From: Rhexocercosporidium sp. MPI-PUGE-AT-0058
Taxonomy: Eukaryota > Ascomycota > Leotiomycetes > Helotiales
Assembly (NCBI GenBank): GCA_020746875.1
Contig: JAGTJL010000013.1
Location: forward strand, 1,922,001 to 1,986,000
DNA: 64,000 nucleotides
Reading direction: 5' to 3'
A program made the translations under genes and the position numbers. The notes beneath the pieces were generated by a model that was not told the DNA's origin, did no database searches, and saw nothing but the letters and a program-made list of their open reading frames with translations. Within the stretch, counting starts at the first letter, position 1. The number at the start of each line of letters is the position of its first letter. This document shows, in pieces, positions 8,868 through 18,023 of this stretch.

Positions 8868-11800
8868 ATGTATTCCCTCTGCGGCTGCTGGTATCTACCA
8901 GCGTCTCCACAAGAAAGGCAATACTACCAATATGCCCCCAAACAATACCTCCCCCTTCTCGAAAGCGAAGTCCATAGCACCATCCTATCCACAACCTCAC
9001 GTACGGTGCTGAAGCAAACATTCAAGAATCCCTCCATAACCGAGGCCATCAAGGAGTGTACCTACGCATTCCCCCTCTATGATGGCGTCAGCGTCGTCAG
9101 CTTCACATGCCGAGTTGGCAAGAAAGTCCTGCGGGGTCTCGTGAAGGAGAAAGCCAAGGCCCGAGAAATTTATGACGAAGCTGTTGCAAAGGGCGAGACA
9201 GCGGGTCTTCTTCAGCAAGCGCCAGAAGCTGCGGATATGTTCAGTACTAAGCTTGGCAATATCTCCGCGGGCGAAAGTGTCGTCGTCGAGATCACATATA
9301 TCGGAGAGCTTAAGCATCATGAGACTGAGGGCATCCGATTCACGATCCCAACCAAGATTGCCCCTCGATATGGGTCAGGTCCGGACTACGGTACACCCTC
9401 TGGAATCACAGCGCAAGATCATGATGGTATCAAAATCACCGTCGATGTCAATATGCAAGAAGGCTCGTTCATCAAGGGCGTGCAGTCCCCATCCCATCCA
9501 ATCGCAGTCTCTATGGGCACAGTCTCAACAGCCACAGGTGCAGACCCAACGATGAGTAGAGCATCTGCTACTTTGTCACTTGGGAGTGCAGCTCTTGAAA
9601 AGGATTTTGTTTTGATCGTTCAATCAAAGGACATTGGTATACCCAAAGCCATTCTTGAAACCCATCCCACGATTCCTAACCACCGAGCATTGATGGCAAC
9701 TCTAGTTCCCAAGTTCTCCCTCCCACCCTCTCGACCCGAGATTATCTTCGTTGCAGATCGAAGTGGTAGTATGCATGGTAACATCCCGATGCTCACCTCA
9801 GCAATGAATGTCTTCCTGAAGTCGATGCCTGCTGGAGTCAAATTCAACATTTGCTCATTCGGGAGCAGCTGCTCCTTCTTGTGGAAGAAGAGCCAGAGTT
9901 ACACCAAGGATACCCTTCAACAGGCCACAAACCACGTACAGACTTTCGGAGCGAATATGGGTGGAACTGAGACGTTTGCCGCGATCAAAAACACGATCCA
10001 ACGCCGCTGGTCTGACTTGCCACTCGAAATAATCCTCCTTACCGATGGAGACATTCAAGATCAAGAACGCCTGTTCAAGTATGTCAATAGTCAAGTAGAT
10101 AAAAGTAAGGGCAATATTCGAATTTTCACTCTCGGAATCGGAAGCGGTGTTTCCCACGCTCTCATTGAAGGACTTGCGCGTGCTGGCAATGGTTTCTCGC
10201 AAGCTGTCCAGAGCGGCGAGCGACTTGACAATTGCGTAGTCCGTATGCTTCGCGGTGCTCTCACTCCTCATATCACCGACTACACACTCGAAGTCAAGTA
10301 TGGAAAGGATGACGAGGACTTTGTGGCCATCGAGAACGTTGCTGAGGGATTGAAGGTGTTGTTGTCCGACAGCGAGAAAGCGAAGTCTCCACCCAAAGCC
10401 AAAGCCACGATCTCACTCTTCGATAATACCGTCGACCCCGAGAAAGAGAGTATCAAGGGACTGAAGGATTCCGATTATTACCTCCCCAAAGTCCCCACAC
10501 CAAAGCTTCTCCAAGCCCCACACAAAATCCCGTCCCTGTTCGCATTCTCTCGAACTTCAGTCTACCTATTGATGTCTCCCGAGACCATCCAACGCAATCC
10601 CACAGCTGTGATTCTCCGAGCAACATCGGAGCATGGTCCTCTCGCCTTGGAAATCCCCATCGAGGTTCTGACATCCCCAGCTGAGACCATTCATCAACTT
10701 GCCGCCAGGAAAGCCGTTCAAGACCTCGAGGAAGGACGAGGATGGATTTTTGATGCCAAGAATCAGGATGGAAAGCTGGTAAAGGATGTCTATCCCAGCT
10801 CCTTCGATGATTTGGTTCAGAGAGAAGCTGTGCGTCTCGGAGAGAAGTTCCAGATCGTTGGTAAATGGTGCTCATTCGTAGCTGTTGCAGCGAATGACAA
10901 GGAGATTGCGGAGAAAGCCAAGGAAAGTGGCGACGAGATGGATCATGAATATGATATGATTGGTAAGTTAGATCCTGACATTCACAACTCTAGTACATTC
11001 TCGTCGTTCGATATACTGTTCTTGGATTTTGATCAGCAGCTAACCGGTCACCCCGCAGAAGAAGAAGAAGACGATTCCGAAGAGGTATCGTCGAGTTGTG
11101 ACATGACATTTGCATCAGTCCACACACCTGTTGTCCATTCCAGAGTTTCAGCTAAGGCCAGAAGCTCGGTGTCAACACGAGGCTCGGCATTCCAACCACA
11201 AGCTGCCGGATATTCTGGGGCTCCTTCCCCTCCATGGGCTCAACAACAAATGCCAGCACCTATGATGTCCGCCACGGCTAGTTTCGGATCATCACTGTCG
11301 AATTCATATAGTTCCCCCTACGGCTCTGCAGTGCCCCCTCCCCCGCCTCAGCAAATGCAGAATGGTCTCTTTGGAAACTCGAACTCAACTCCGGGCTTTG
11401 GATCTGCTCCTTCTCAACCCGCAGTGGGTGGTCTCTTCGGAAACCCAACTCGAGGTTATGGATCCGCGTCTCCTCAACCAGTGTCTGAAAGTCTCTTCTG
11501 CTCTGCGCCCCCCTCTGGTAATGTTCGCTTCAGTCCCTTAGAATCAAATGTGCCTCCCCAACAAATGCCAGGTGGTGCTTCGGACGCATTATGCAGGAAG
11601 AAAAGCGCTTCCTCTTCCTGGGGTGGTGCTAGAGCGAGAATGGCATCACCCATTGGAGCCTTTTCCATGGGAAGCGGCAGCAGAGGAGGTCTCACTCGAG
11701 GATCTACCCAGTTCACCGCATCAACCTCACTATCTTATTCCCCAACCTCGCCGTCGTACTCACCTACCTCTCCCATTACGGCGAACCCATTCGCTGGACC

Positions 11801-12122
11801 GCCCCTCCCAGTCTCAATCTCCAAATCCATTCTAGATAAAGTCCTGGCTCTGATCGAACTCCAAGATTTTGACGGTTTCTGGATATCGACCCCGGACAAC
11901 CACGTCTTCCGCATCATGGAAATCACCGATACAGCGACCCCTGATGGAACAGATCCAAATGTTTGGCTCACAATCTTGGTGATTAAGTTCTTGCAGGATA
12001 AATGTGCAGAGGAGCAGGGTACGTGGGAGTTGGTCGTTGAAAAGGCGCAGACTTGGCTGGATGGGTGCGGCAATATGAATGTTATAAAGTTGGAGAAAAA
12101 GGCGAGTCTGTTGTTGGGCTAA
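8868..12122 (+). CDS. VIT and vWA domain protein
   Basis: Open frame of 1084 codons from the ATG at 8868. A VIT domain (about residues 25-160, with 'KAREIYDEAVAKGETAGLL') is followed by a vWA domain. Its metal-binding MIDAS motif DRSGSM is at residues 297-302 (D297, S299, S301) with 'LLTDGD' downstream. Residues about 740-980 are low-complexity Ser/Pro/Gly/Gln sequence with GLFGN repeats and two YSPTSPS heptads (957-969). The last 90 residues resemble the C terminus of VWA5A/PARP4-type proteins ('ALIELQDFDGFW', then a Trp/Leu-rich helix). A probable 96-nt intron (10963-11058: GTAAGT, CTAAC, CAG) keeps the frame open, so the spliced protein would be 1052 residues. Family members act in metal-dependent protein binding; no specific fungal role is known to me. 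No signal peptide or membrane segment is evident. Confidence 0.85.
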   Translation: MYSLCGCWYLPASPQERQYYQYAPKQYLPLLESEVHSTILSTTSRTVLKQTFKNPSITEAIKECTYAFPLYDGVSVVSFTCRVGKKVLRGLVKEKAKAREIYDEAVAKGETAGLLQQAPEAADMFSTKLGNISAGESVVVEITYIGELKHHETEGIRFTIPTKIAPRYGSGPDYGTPSGITAQDHDGIKITVDVNMQEGSFIKGVQSPSHPIAVSMGTVSTATGADPTMSRASATLSLGSAALEKDFVLIVQSKDIGIPKAILETHPTIPNHRALMATLVPKFSLPPSRPEIIFVADRSGSMHGNIPMLTSAMNVFLKSMPAGVKFNICSFGSSCSFLWKKSQSYTKDTLQQATNHVQTFGANMGGTETFAAIKNTIQRRWSDLPLEIILLTDGDIQDQERLFKYVNSQVDKSKGNIRIFTLGIGSGVSHALIEGLARAGNGFSQAVQSGERLDNCVVRMLRGALTPHITDYTLEVKYGKDDEDFVAIENVAEGLKVLLSDSEKAKSPPKAKATISLFDNTVDPEKESIKGLKDSDYYLPKVPTPKLLQAPHKIPSLFAFSRTSVYLLMSPETIQRNPTAVILRATSEHGPLALEIPIEVLTSPAETIHQLAARKAVQDLEEGRGWIFDAKNQDGKLVKDVYPSSFDDLVQREAVRLGEKFQIVGKWCSFVAVAANDKEIAEKAKESGDEMDHEYDMIGKLDPDIHNSSTFSSFDILFLDFDQQLTGHPAEEEEDDSEEVSSSCDMTFASVHTPVVHSRVSAKARSSVSTRGSAFQPQAAGYSGAPSPPWAQQQMPAPMMSATASFGSSLSNSYSSPYGSAVPPPPPQQMQNGLFGNSNSTPGFGSAPSQPAVGGLFGNPTRGYGSASPQPVSESLFCSAPPSGNVRFSPLESNVPPQQMPGGASDALCRKKSASSSWGGARARMASPIGAFSMGSGSRGGLTRGSTQFTASTSLSYSPTSPSYSPTSPITANPFAGPPLPVSISKSILDKVLALIELQDFDGFWISTPDNHVFRIMEITDTATPDGTDPNVWLTILVIKFLQDKCAEEQGTWELVVEKAQTWLDGCGNMNVIKLEKKASLLLG

Positions 12123-13066
12123 TACTTGGATGTACGTGAAGTTCTGAAGGGCTTTCGCGACATTCGAAGAATCTCTTGATGTTTGCTTTTGTCTTTCGGG
12201 TCATCATTGGATCGGTTTCCACAGGAAGGATACGGGGAATTCGGAAACATTCATGCATGCCTACCTAGATCTTTGGATGGGTTTATGATTGCTGCTTGGA
12301 TAATTTTCTAGTCCCGAATCTGGGTTTAGAGGTTTGTAGTCTAACATAATGGAATACAAATGACATCAGGAACGAAAATAATATTCCCTTCCCGCAGCCT
12401 CTTTTATCTCAAATTGAAGTCCTCATGTCCTAGCTCCATTCCTCGATTTCCATCCTCTATTTACTGTCCGCTCGCTTAATTTATCACAAGCAGCGGATCC
12501 CTAGAATCACCTTGGGTGAACCTGTCTACGAACCTGTGAAACATGGATTGAAGGAGGCATCTCCTCGGGCTAATGGATCAGAAAAAGGTCTTACAAGTAT
12601 TTAATTCACAGATTTCACTTTCCACGTCTCCAAACAGGATCTTAGTGGCGGGGTATTTTTTTCACGGGGGGAGGTCCTCCGGCGGGGTATCTAATCCCAG
12701 TCGACCGCCGGCCCGCCACTGCGTTCATGCATGCAGGTACACACCCTTAATATATTACGATGCAACTAGTCAAAACACAAATTGACGCTGCTCACAGTCT
12801 GAATAATTCTTCCGACCATCACAGTATTGTCTGTAGACCTAGGTTTCGTCTAGTAGACTATTGAATGGGATTCCATGTTAGCGGAGATGGGCAAGCCACT
12901 CGGTACCTACGGTCCGGCTAAGTAACCTCAATTTTCCCTATAGAAGATTGAACTTACGAAGAGCTCCCGAAATTGTAGCTTTTCTTATTTATATAGCACT
13001 TGGCGTCCTCTTTCTTATTGATTTACTTCTGTTCGTCACAGTCTTCCAAGTTGTCAAGGCTTCATC
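12123..13066. other. intergenic, endoglucanase promoter
   Basis: No gene seen. The right end holds the promoter of the endoglucanase, with a TTTATATA element around 12988-12995, about 75 bp before the ATG at 13067. Confidence 0.5.
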
Positions 13067-14763
13067 ATGTTCTCCAAGGTATTTATTGCTGCTTCACTGC
13101 TCGCCGCCAAGGCAGCGGCGACTATTTTCTATGCTGGAGTCGCAGAAAGTGGTGGAGAGTTTGGTGTATGGAGTAAGTCTGCAGTTCTTTGAATCCAGCG
13201 ATGGTCTGTTGACAGATCAAAGGTGCCACCTCAACCCCTGGAACTGGTCTGCCAGGTCGTCTCGGTGCCGAGTATCAGTTCATCAACAAAGCCGCAATCG
13301 ATATCTACGTTGACCAGAACAAAATCAATCTCTTCCGTGTAGCTTTCCTCTTGGAACGAATGGTGCCTATCTCCTACGGACTCGGAGCCAAGTTCAATGA
13401 GACCGTGAGTCTCGACTTCCACACCAGATTATGACGCAGAAGCTAACATATTGAAGCACTTTCAAGAATTCGCAGATGCTGTGAACTACATCACCGTCAC
13501 TAAGGGTGCATACTGTATCTTGGACCCACATAATTACATGAGATACAACAACCCGTCTCAACAGCCTATGAGTGGAAGCATCATCGGAGACACCTCTGAT
13601 GTGACTGCGGCTACGACGGCTCAATTTGGAGCTTTCTGGGGAGAGCTTGCTTCCAGATTCAAGAGCAACGAGAAGGTTATCTTTGGACTAATGAACGAGG
13701 TAAGTTTTCTATCAACTGGTATTAGATACAAATATTGATAACCTGCAGCCCCATGACATGGACACGAACCTCGTTCTCGCAAATGACCAAGCTGCCATCA
13801 ACGCCATCCGAGCGGCTGGTGCATATCAACTGTAAAGTCCCCTTCTGTAGTTACAGAAAACCTGCTGACTGAAGTTAAAGTGTTCTGGCTCCTGGAAATG
13901 GTTGGACGGGAGGTCATTCTTGGACAGAAGCCTACACGGGCAACTCCCCCGCCTCAAGCGAAGTGATGTTCAAAATAACCGATCCAGTAAACAACACCGG
14001 TAAGCTTCAACTATTTGCCCCAAGAACCAAAAATCAACTAAAGTAATCAAACACAGCATTCGACATTCACGAATATCTTGATGTTGATTTCTCCGGTGGT
14101 CACTCTATCTGCTCTCAACCAGCAGCAAGTAACCTCGCTGGCGTCACGGCCTGGCTCCAAAAATATGGGTACAAAGCAATGATTACCGAATTCGGCGCCT
14201 CAAACGGCACACAATGCGAATCTTATCTCACAGACATGATCAAATACATGGCTGCAAATGACGTCTACATCGGTTGGACAGCTTGGGCAGCTGGTCCTTT
14301 CTGGGGAAGTTACTCACCATGCTGCACTGACTCGCAGCAATGGGGTAGCTTGGAACCTGGGAGCCTGGCTGTGGATGGAAGTCCTGGTCTTTATCAAACT
14401 GTGTGGCAGAAGCTCATTCAACCATTGTTGCCGACTACCCTGCAGAAGATGGGTATCTCGAATGTCAAGGGTCCAGGTGGTGTAGTAGGACCGATTACGA
14501 GCACGAAGACCAGTTCCATGAGCAAGACTTCTACCAAGACATCGATGTCGAGTTCTAAGTCTACTTCTATGACGAGTACGAAGACTTCGACCATGTCGAC
14601 GACTAAGTCTGCTACTTCCACGAGCACCAAGGCTAGTAGCACTGCTTCAGCAGTGCCACTTTATGGACAGTGTGGTGGCGGCGGTGCATCAGCTCCTTGG
14701 ACTGCCCCTTGTGCTGTTGGGACTTGCAAGTTTGTCAACGAATGGTATTCGCAGTGTCTGTAG
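13067..14763 (+). CDS. secreted GH5 endo-beta-1,4-glucanase with C-terminal CBM1
   Basis: Six exons: 13067-13172, 13223-13404, 13457-13699, 13749-13831, 13881-13999 and 14057-14763, total 1440 nt, 479 residues. A signal peptide (first ~18 residues, 'MFSKVFIAASLLAAKAAA') directs secretion. The GH5 core carries the acid/base Glu in 'FGLMNE|PHDM' (E177, the last codon of exon 3, so the NEP motif is split by an intron) and the nucleophile in 'MITEFGAS' (E289). A Ser/Thr/Lys-rich linker leads to a fungal cellulose-binding module starting 'LYGQCGGGG' and ending 'EWYSQCL'. It should cut internal bonds of cellulose outside the cell. Introns 1, 2 and 4 end in AAG, but the phases and the protein alignment agree. 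It appears intact. Its 3' end is 70 bp from the 3' end of the convergent HET gene. Confidence 0.93.
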
Positions 14764-14833
14764 GACTTTGATTGGCGAATGAGAAATGTGTACATATCAG
14801 GAGAACCTGTTAGTTGTATATAGTTTGGACATA

Positions 14834-17053
14834 TCAGAACAGTTCGAGAACGCCTGGGACGCTTCCCCATTCTATATCTGGCATCTCAGCACCGTTCCGG
14901 TGACGTTGATGATACAACTTATCTCTCCCCAACAAATATGCGCCTCCAACAACTGTAGATTCCATCACCAATCCAACTTCCGTTGGCCGTATTGCTACCC
15001 GCAATGTTACCGGTATGGTACACCCCTTCAGAGCATACAGTTTGTCACCGACCCGGGCATCAGGATGTACCATAGCCAACATCTGACTTCCATCCAAAGC
15101 AGCCAATTTCATTCCACTACCCAGAACCTTCTCCAGCGTAGCAATGAAAACTTCCAGAAGTGTTTTGTCTGGGTACAAGTCGTTTTTGTATGTCTGAGTG
15201 TCGTACCCCGATTTCAGCATTGACCATTCCCGTAAAGTGAAGTCTTGAACTCTGAATTCGGCGTTCGAGTCAATCCAGTCGATCAGCGCAAGATTATGGA
15301 TTGCTCCTCGGCCAGTCGGTATCCAAAGCGAAGCGAAGCAATCTCTCGCGCAGTCGTACGAGATACTCTCGGGAAGAAGGCACATTGTCAGTGTACGGTA
15401 TAAGGCATCACGCAGATCTCGGTGCTCGTCCGATGAATTCCACAACCTTGGGTCTTTCCTGATCAGGTTAGAAGTGGCATGGATCCAAGGTTCTCGAGGG
15501 TGTGTTGGGAGACGGATGATCCCATTAGTACTCATTCCGGTGCTGAGGCTCGTGATCTTGCCTAGGAACTTCCCCTTCACTTTGAGTGTTGTTGCGTCAG
15601 ATCCATCGAGTACTGGCATGAAGCTGTTGACTGATTTCCAGTCAAAGAAACTCTTCTCTTGAATCGTCAGAGACCTTGACCACAAATCCACGATGTTGGG
15701 AACCCAGGATGGCAGTTTCATACTAGCGGGTCTCTTCACTCCGACTCCTTTCAGGCAAATCAGATCGAGTGATTTGGTATATCGCATCATTGAAAGTACC
15801 ATATCAGTCATGATCGCCTCCAAACTCTGTTTGTAATTCGGAACAGGCACAAATCTCGGCCCATCGTGACAGAGACCCAACAAAGCGAAAATCCTATCTC
15901 GTGGATCGGTAGAAAGTGTTTGATGACTCCAGCTGATGGCATCGAGTAGGCTGATCGGTTGAGGTTTGACGTTTCCGTGGTCGTGAAATTCGAGAAGATG
16001 AAGGGCGTTTGTGAATCCTCTTGTTTGCCGTGGGCCATTACTTATTTCCATCATTTTCCAAACTGAGAGCGCCTTCGCAACAACCTCCCAGGGAATTTCC
16101 GCATTTCCCCAGACAATAGTCACGCGTGATGCTACAGTGACTTCCTGGATGATCCAGACCCTCTTCCAATACGGCTGGTTGAAGAAAGCATCCATAATAT
16201 TCAACTTATTTTCCACCCACGCTTCTTTCGTGGCAAAGCTGAATGACGAGAAATCATCTAGTAGCATCTGTGCATCTCGATGTGACGAAGTTGCATCGTT
16301 GAGTCGTTGTATCAGACTCTGCTTCTTGATCAGATATTCAACCGCTTCAGACGGAAATCCAGAAAGCGCTCCGCTGCCAACCCAGGACAGGACTTCGCTC
16401 GACTTGGCGTATATCTGACGCATGTTCCGTACTTGATTACTTCTTTCTTCATTATCTGTTTGATTGATACATATTGCATCAACCCACAGCCGAATCAATC
16501 CTTTTGTTGCCGTTGGGCATCGTAGTCTCCTGACTGCGTATAAGGCAGCAGCCAAATTTGTCGTGATCTCCACAAAATGCCCTCCTATCTGGATACTACG
16601 GGTAGTTTCTTGATTCCCCCAGCAGTACGAGAGTGCCAGATAAGAGCCAGGATTTATCAATGACTCATGTTCGAGGTAACAATCCAATTTCCCATCATCC
16701 GAATCACTGAACTTCAACACCAGAACCCTGAAATCGTAATTATCGAAGTCGAGCTTCCTGTACGGATATGGCTGTGATGCAGTTTTTGAACTTCGTGGTG
16801 TAGTGACGTTCCTCATGCCATGGCCCGGCCAGTTCTCCTGTGCGACAGAGTCATCGAGAGTGCTCTTGCCATCGACGATGAATTTGTAGAACACTTTCTG
16901 CACGGATGTATCGACCCGGAACTCGCCCCGAAAGACTGCTGGACTGCCTCTTTTTGAGAGCAATTCGAGTTTTATGGGCTTCTCCCGGTTGACACTACCT
17001 ACGACAGACACTTCTCTTCCTGCTCCGGCCCAAACAAAAGACACTTTCGGCAT
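14834..17053 (-). CDS. HET-domain protein with N-terminal CBM48/AMPK-type glycogen-binding domain
   Basis: Single exon, 739 residues, ATG at 17053. Residues 1-85 form an AMPK1/CBM48 domain ('VSFVWAGAGREVSVVGS', then 'VFYKFIVDGKSTLDD'), which in other proteins binds glycogen or starch. Residues about 137-290 are a heterokaryon-incompatibility (HET) domain with 'YLALSYCWGN', 'LWVDAICINQTDNEERSNQV' and 'VLSWVG'. The rest (290-739) is the long tail usual in HET proteins, with 'DPRDRIFALLGL' near residue 400. HET domains trigger death of incompatible fused cells and resemble TIR domains. The CBM48-HET combination is unusual: the N-terminal domain may act as the sensor. No signal peptide. The gene looks intact. 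Confidence 0.88.
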   Translation of the reverse strand: MPKVSFVWAGAGREVSVVGSVNREKPIKLELLSKRGSPAVFRGEFRVDTSVQKVFYKFIVDGKSTLDDSVAQENWPGHGMRNVTTPRSSKTASQPYPYRKLDFDNYDFRVLVLKFSDSDDGKLDCYLEHESLINPGSYLALSYCWGNQETTRSIQIGGHFVEITTNLAAALYAVRRLRCPTATKGLIRLWVDAICINQTDNEERSNQVRNMRQIYAKSSEVLSWVGSGALSGFPSEAVEYLIKKQSLIQRLNDATSSHRDAQMLLDDFSSFSFATKEAWVENKLNIMDAFFNQPYWKRVWIIQEVTVASRVTIVWGNAEIPWEVVAKALSVWKMMEISNGPRQTRGFTNALHLLEFHDHGNVKPQPISLLDAISWSHQTLSTDPRDRIFALLGLCHDGPRFVPVPNYKQSLEAIMTDMVLSMMRYTKSLDLICLKGVGVKRPASMKLPSWVPNIVDLWSRSLTIQEKSFFDWKSVNSFMPVLDGSDATTLKVKGKFLGKITSLSTGMSTNGIIRLPTHPREPWIHATSNLIRKDPRLWNSSDEHRDLRDALYRTLTMCLLPESISYDCARDCFASLWIPTGRGAIHNLALIDWIDSNAEFRVQDFTLREWSMLKSGYDTQTYKNDLYPDKTLLEVFIATLEKVLGSGMKLAALDGSQMLAMVHPDARVGDKLYALKGCTIPVTLRVAIRPTEVGLVMESTVVGGAYLLGRDKLYHQRHRNGAEMPDIEWGSVPGVLELF

Positions 17054-18023
17054 TGCTTCGAGGATGCATCGAAGGTAGATCGACTGGTGTGCTTTGCGAT
17101 ATCGCAGTGTTGCCTAATTGCTCTTCGAGGTAGTCAATTTCCCAGGCAACTGGCCGTAGTGAGGGAGAAAGGGAGTAAACAATGGAAGGCGAGGGTAGAG
17201 TCTTTACCGTGACCCTCTGGCAATGCATGTCAGGAAGGGCGCAATCTAAAGAGAAGAATCTAAACAAGTTGAATATTTGTCGAGGCAAAAGAAAAGCGAT
17301 GGAGGGGTGAAGAGTCAGCTTGGAGGGGTAATATTTATGGCCCGTGCCACTCTGCATCGTCTATGTAGTCTCATGTGGGTTCCCTAATCCAAAAAGGGCA
17401 AGGTACATGATTCGATCAAGTCAACAAGACTTTTTAAATTGACCAGCTATAAGATTGCGATGAAGGAGTCAAGTCCACGCTGGCGTTATTGAGAAGATCG
17501 CCTGCTTTTAGATTGTACCCTAATCCCCAATATTTAAGTATCTAGGCAGAATGCTTTTACCGCCTCGGCTCAGACCAAACGTTGTTTACAAAGTGCCTTC
17601 TTCAACGAATAGCCCAAGACGTAATGGATTCAAGCACTGCTATCTTAGTAATCAGAGATGTATATCCTCAAATACCTTCTTGGTGGCTTTCAGACTTTAG
17701 AGTGAGATTGACGAGATTTGAACATAGTAAACATTCCACTAGCTCAGAACAGCGCAGTACCAGAGCGCCGCCCGCTCATCCCAAAATTCCAATCCTGACT
17801 CAACTTGAGCATGGTCCCATTTTAGAATGCTGTCCAAATCTTGACTAGTACGCTACTAAGAACCATCCATGTAAAAAGCCTAGCCTGTAGTCGACATCTG
17901 CTTGACGAAATAGCAATTAGGTTGAATAATGTGCCAATAGACTCTCTGGCTAAGCCAGGGCCTTAACGGACACGGATGCATCCATAAATGGTTCGATTTA
18001 ATAGCACTAGAAGGTCATTGCAA
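17054..18023. other. intergenic, no gene seen
   Basis: About 970 bp between two minus-strand genes. It should contain the promoter of the HET gene and the 3' end of the next gene. Small open frames here lack any recognisable domain. Confidence 0.5.
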
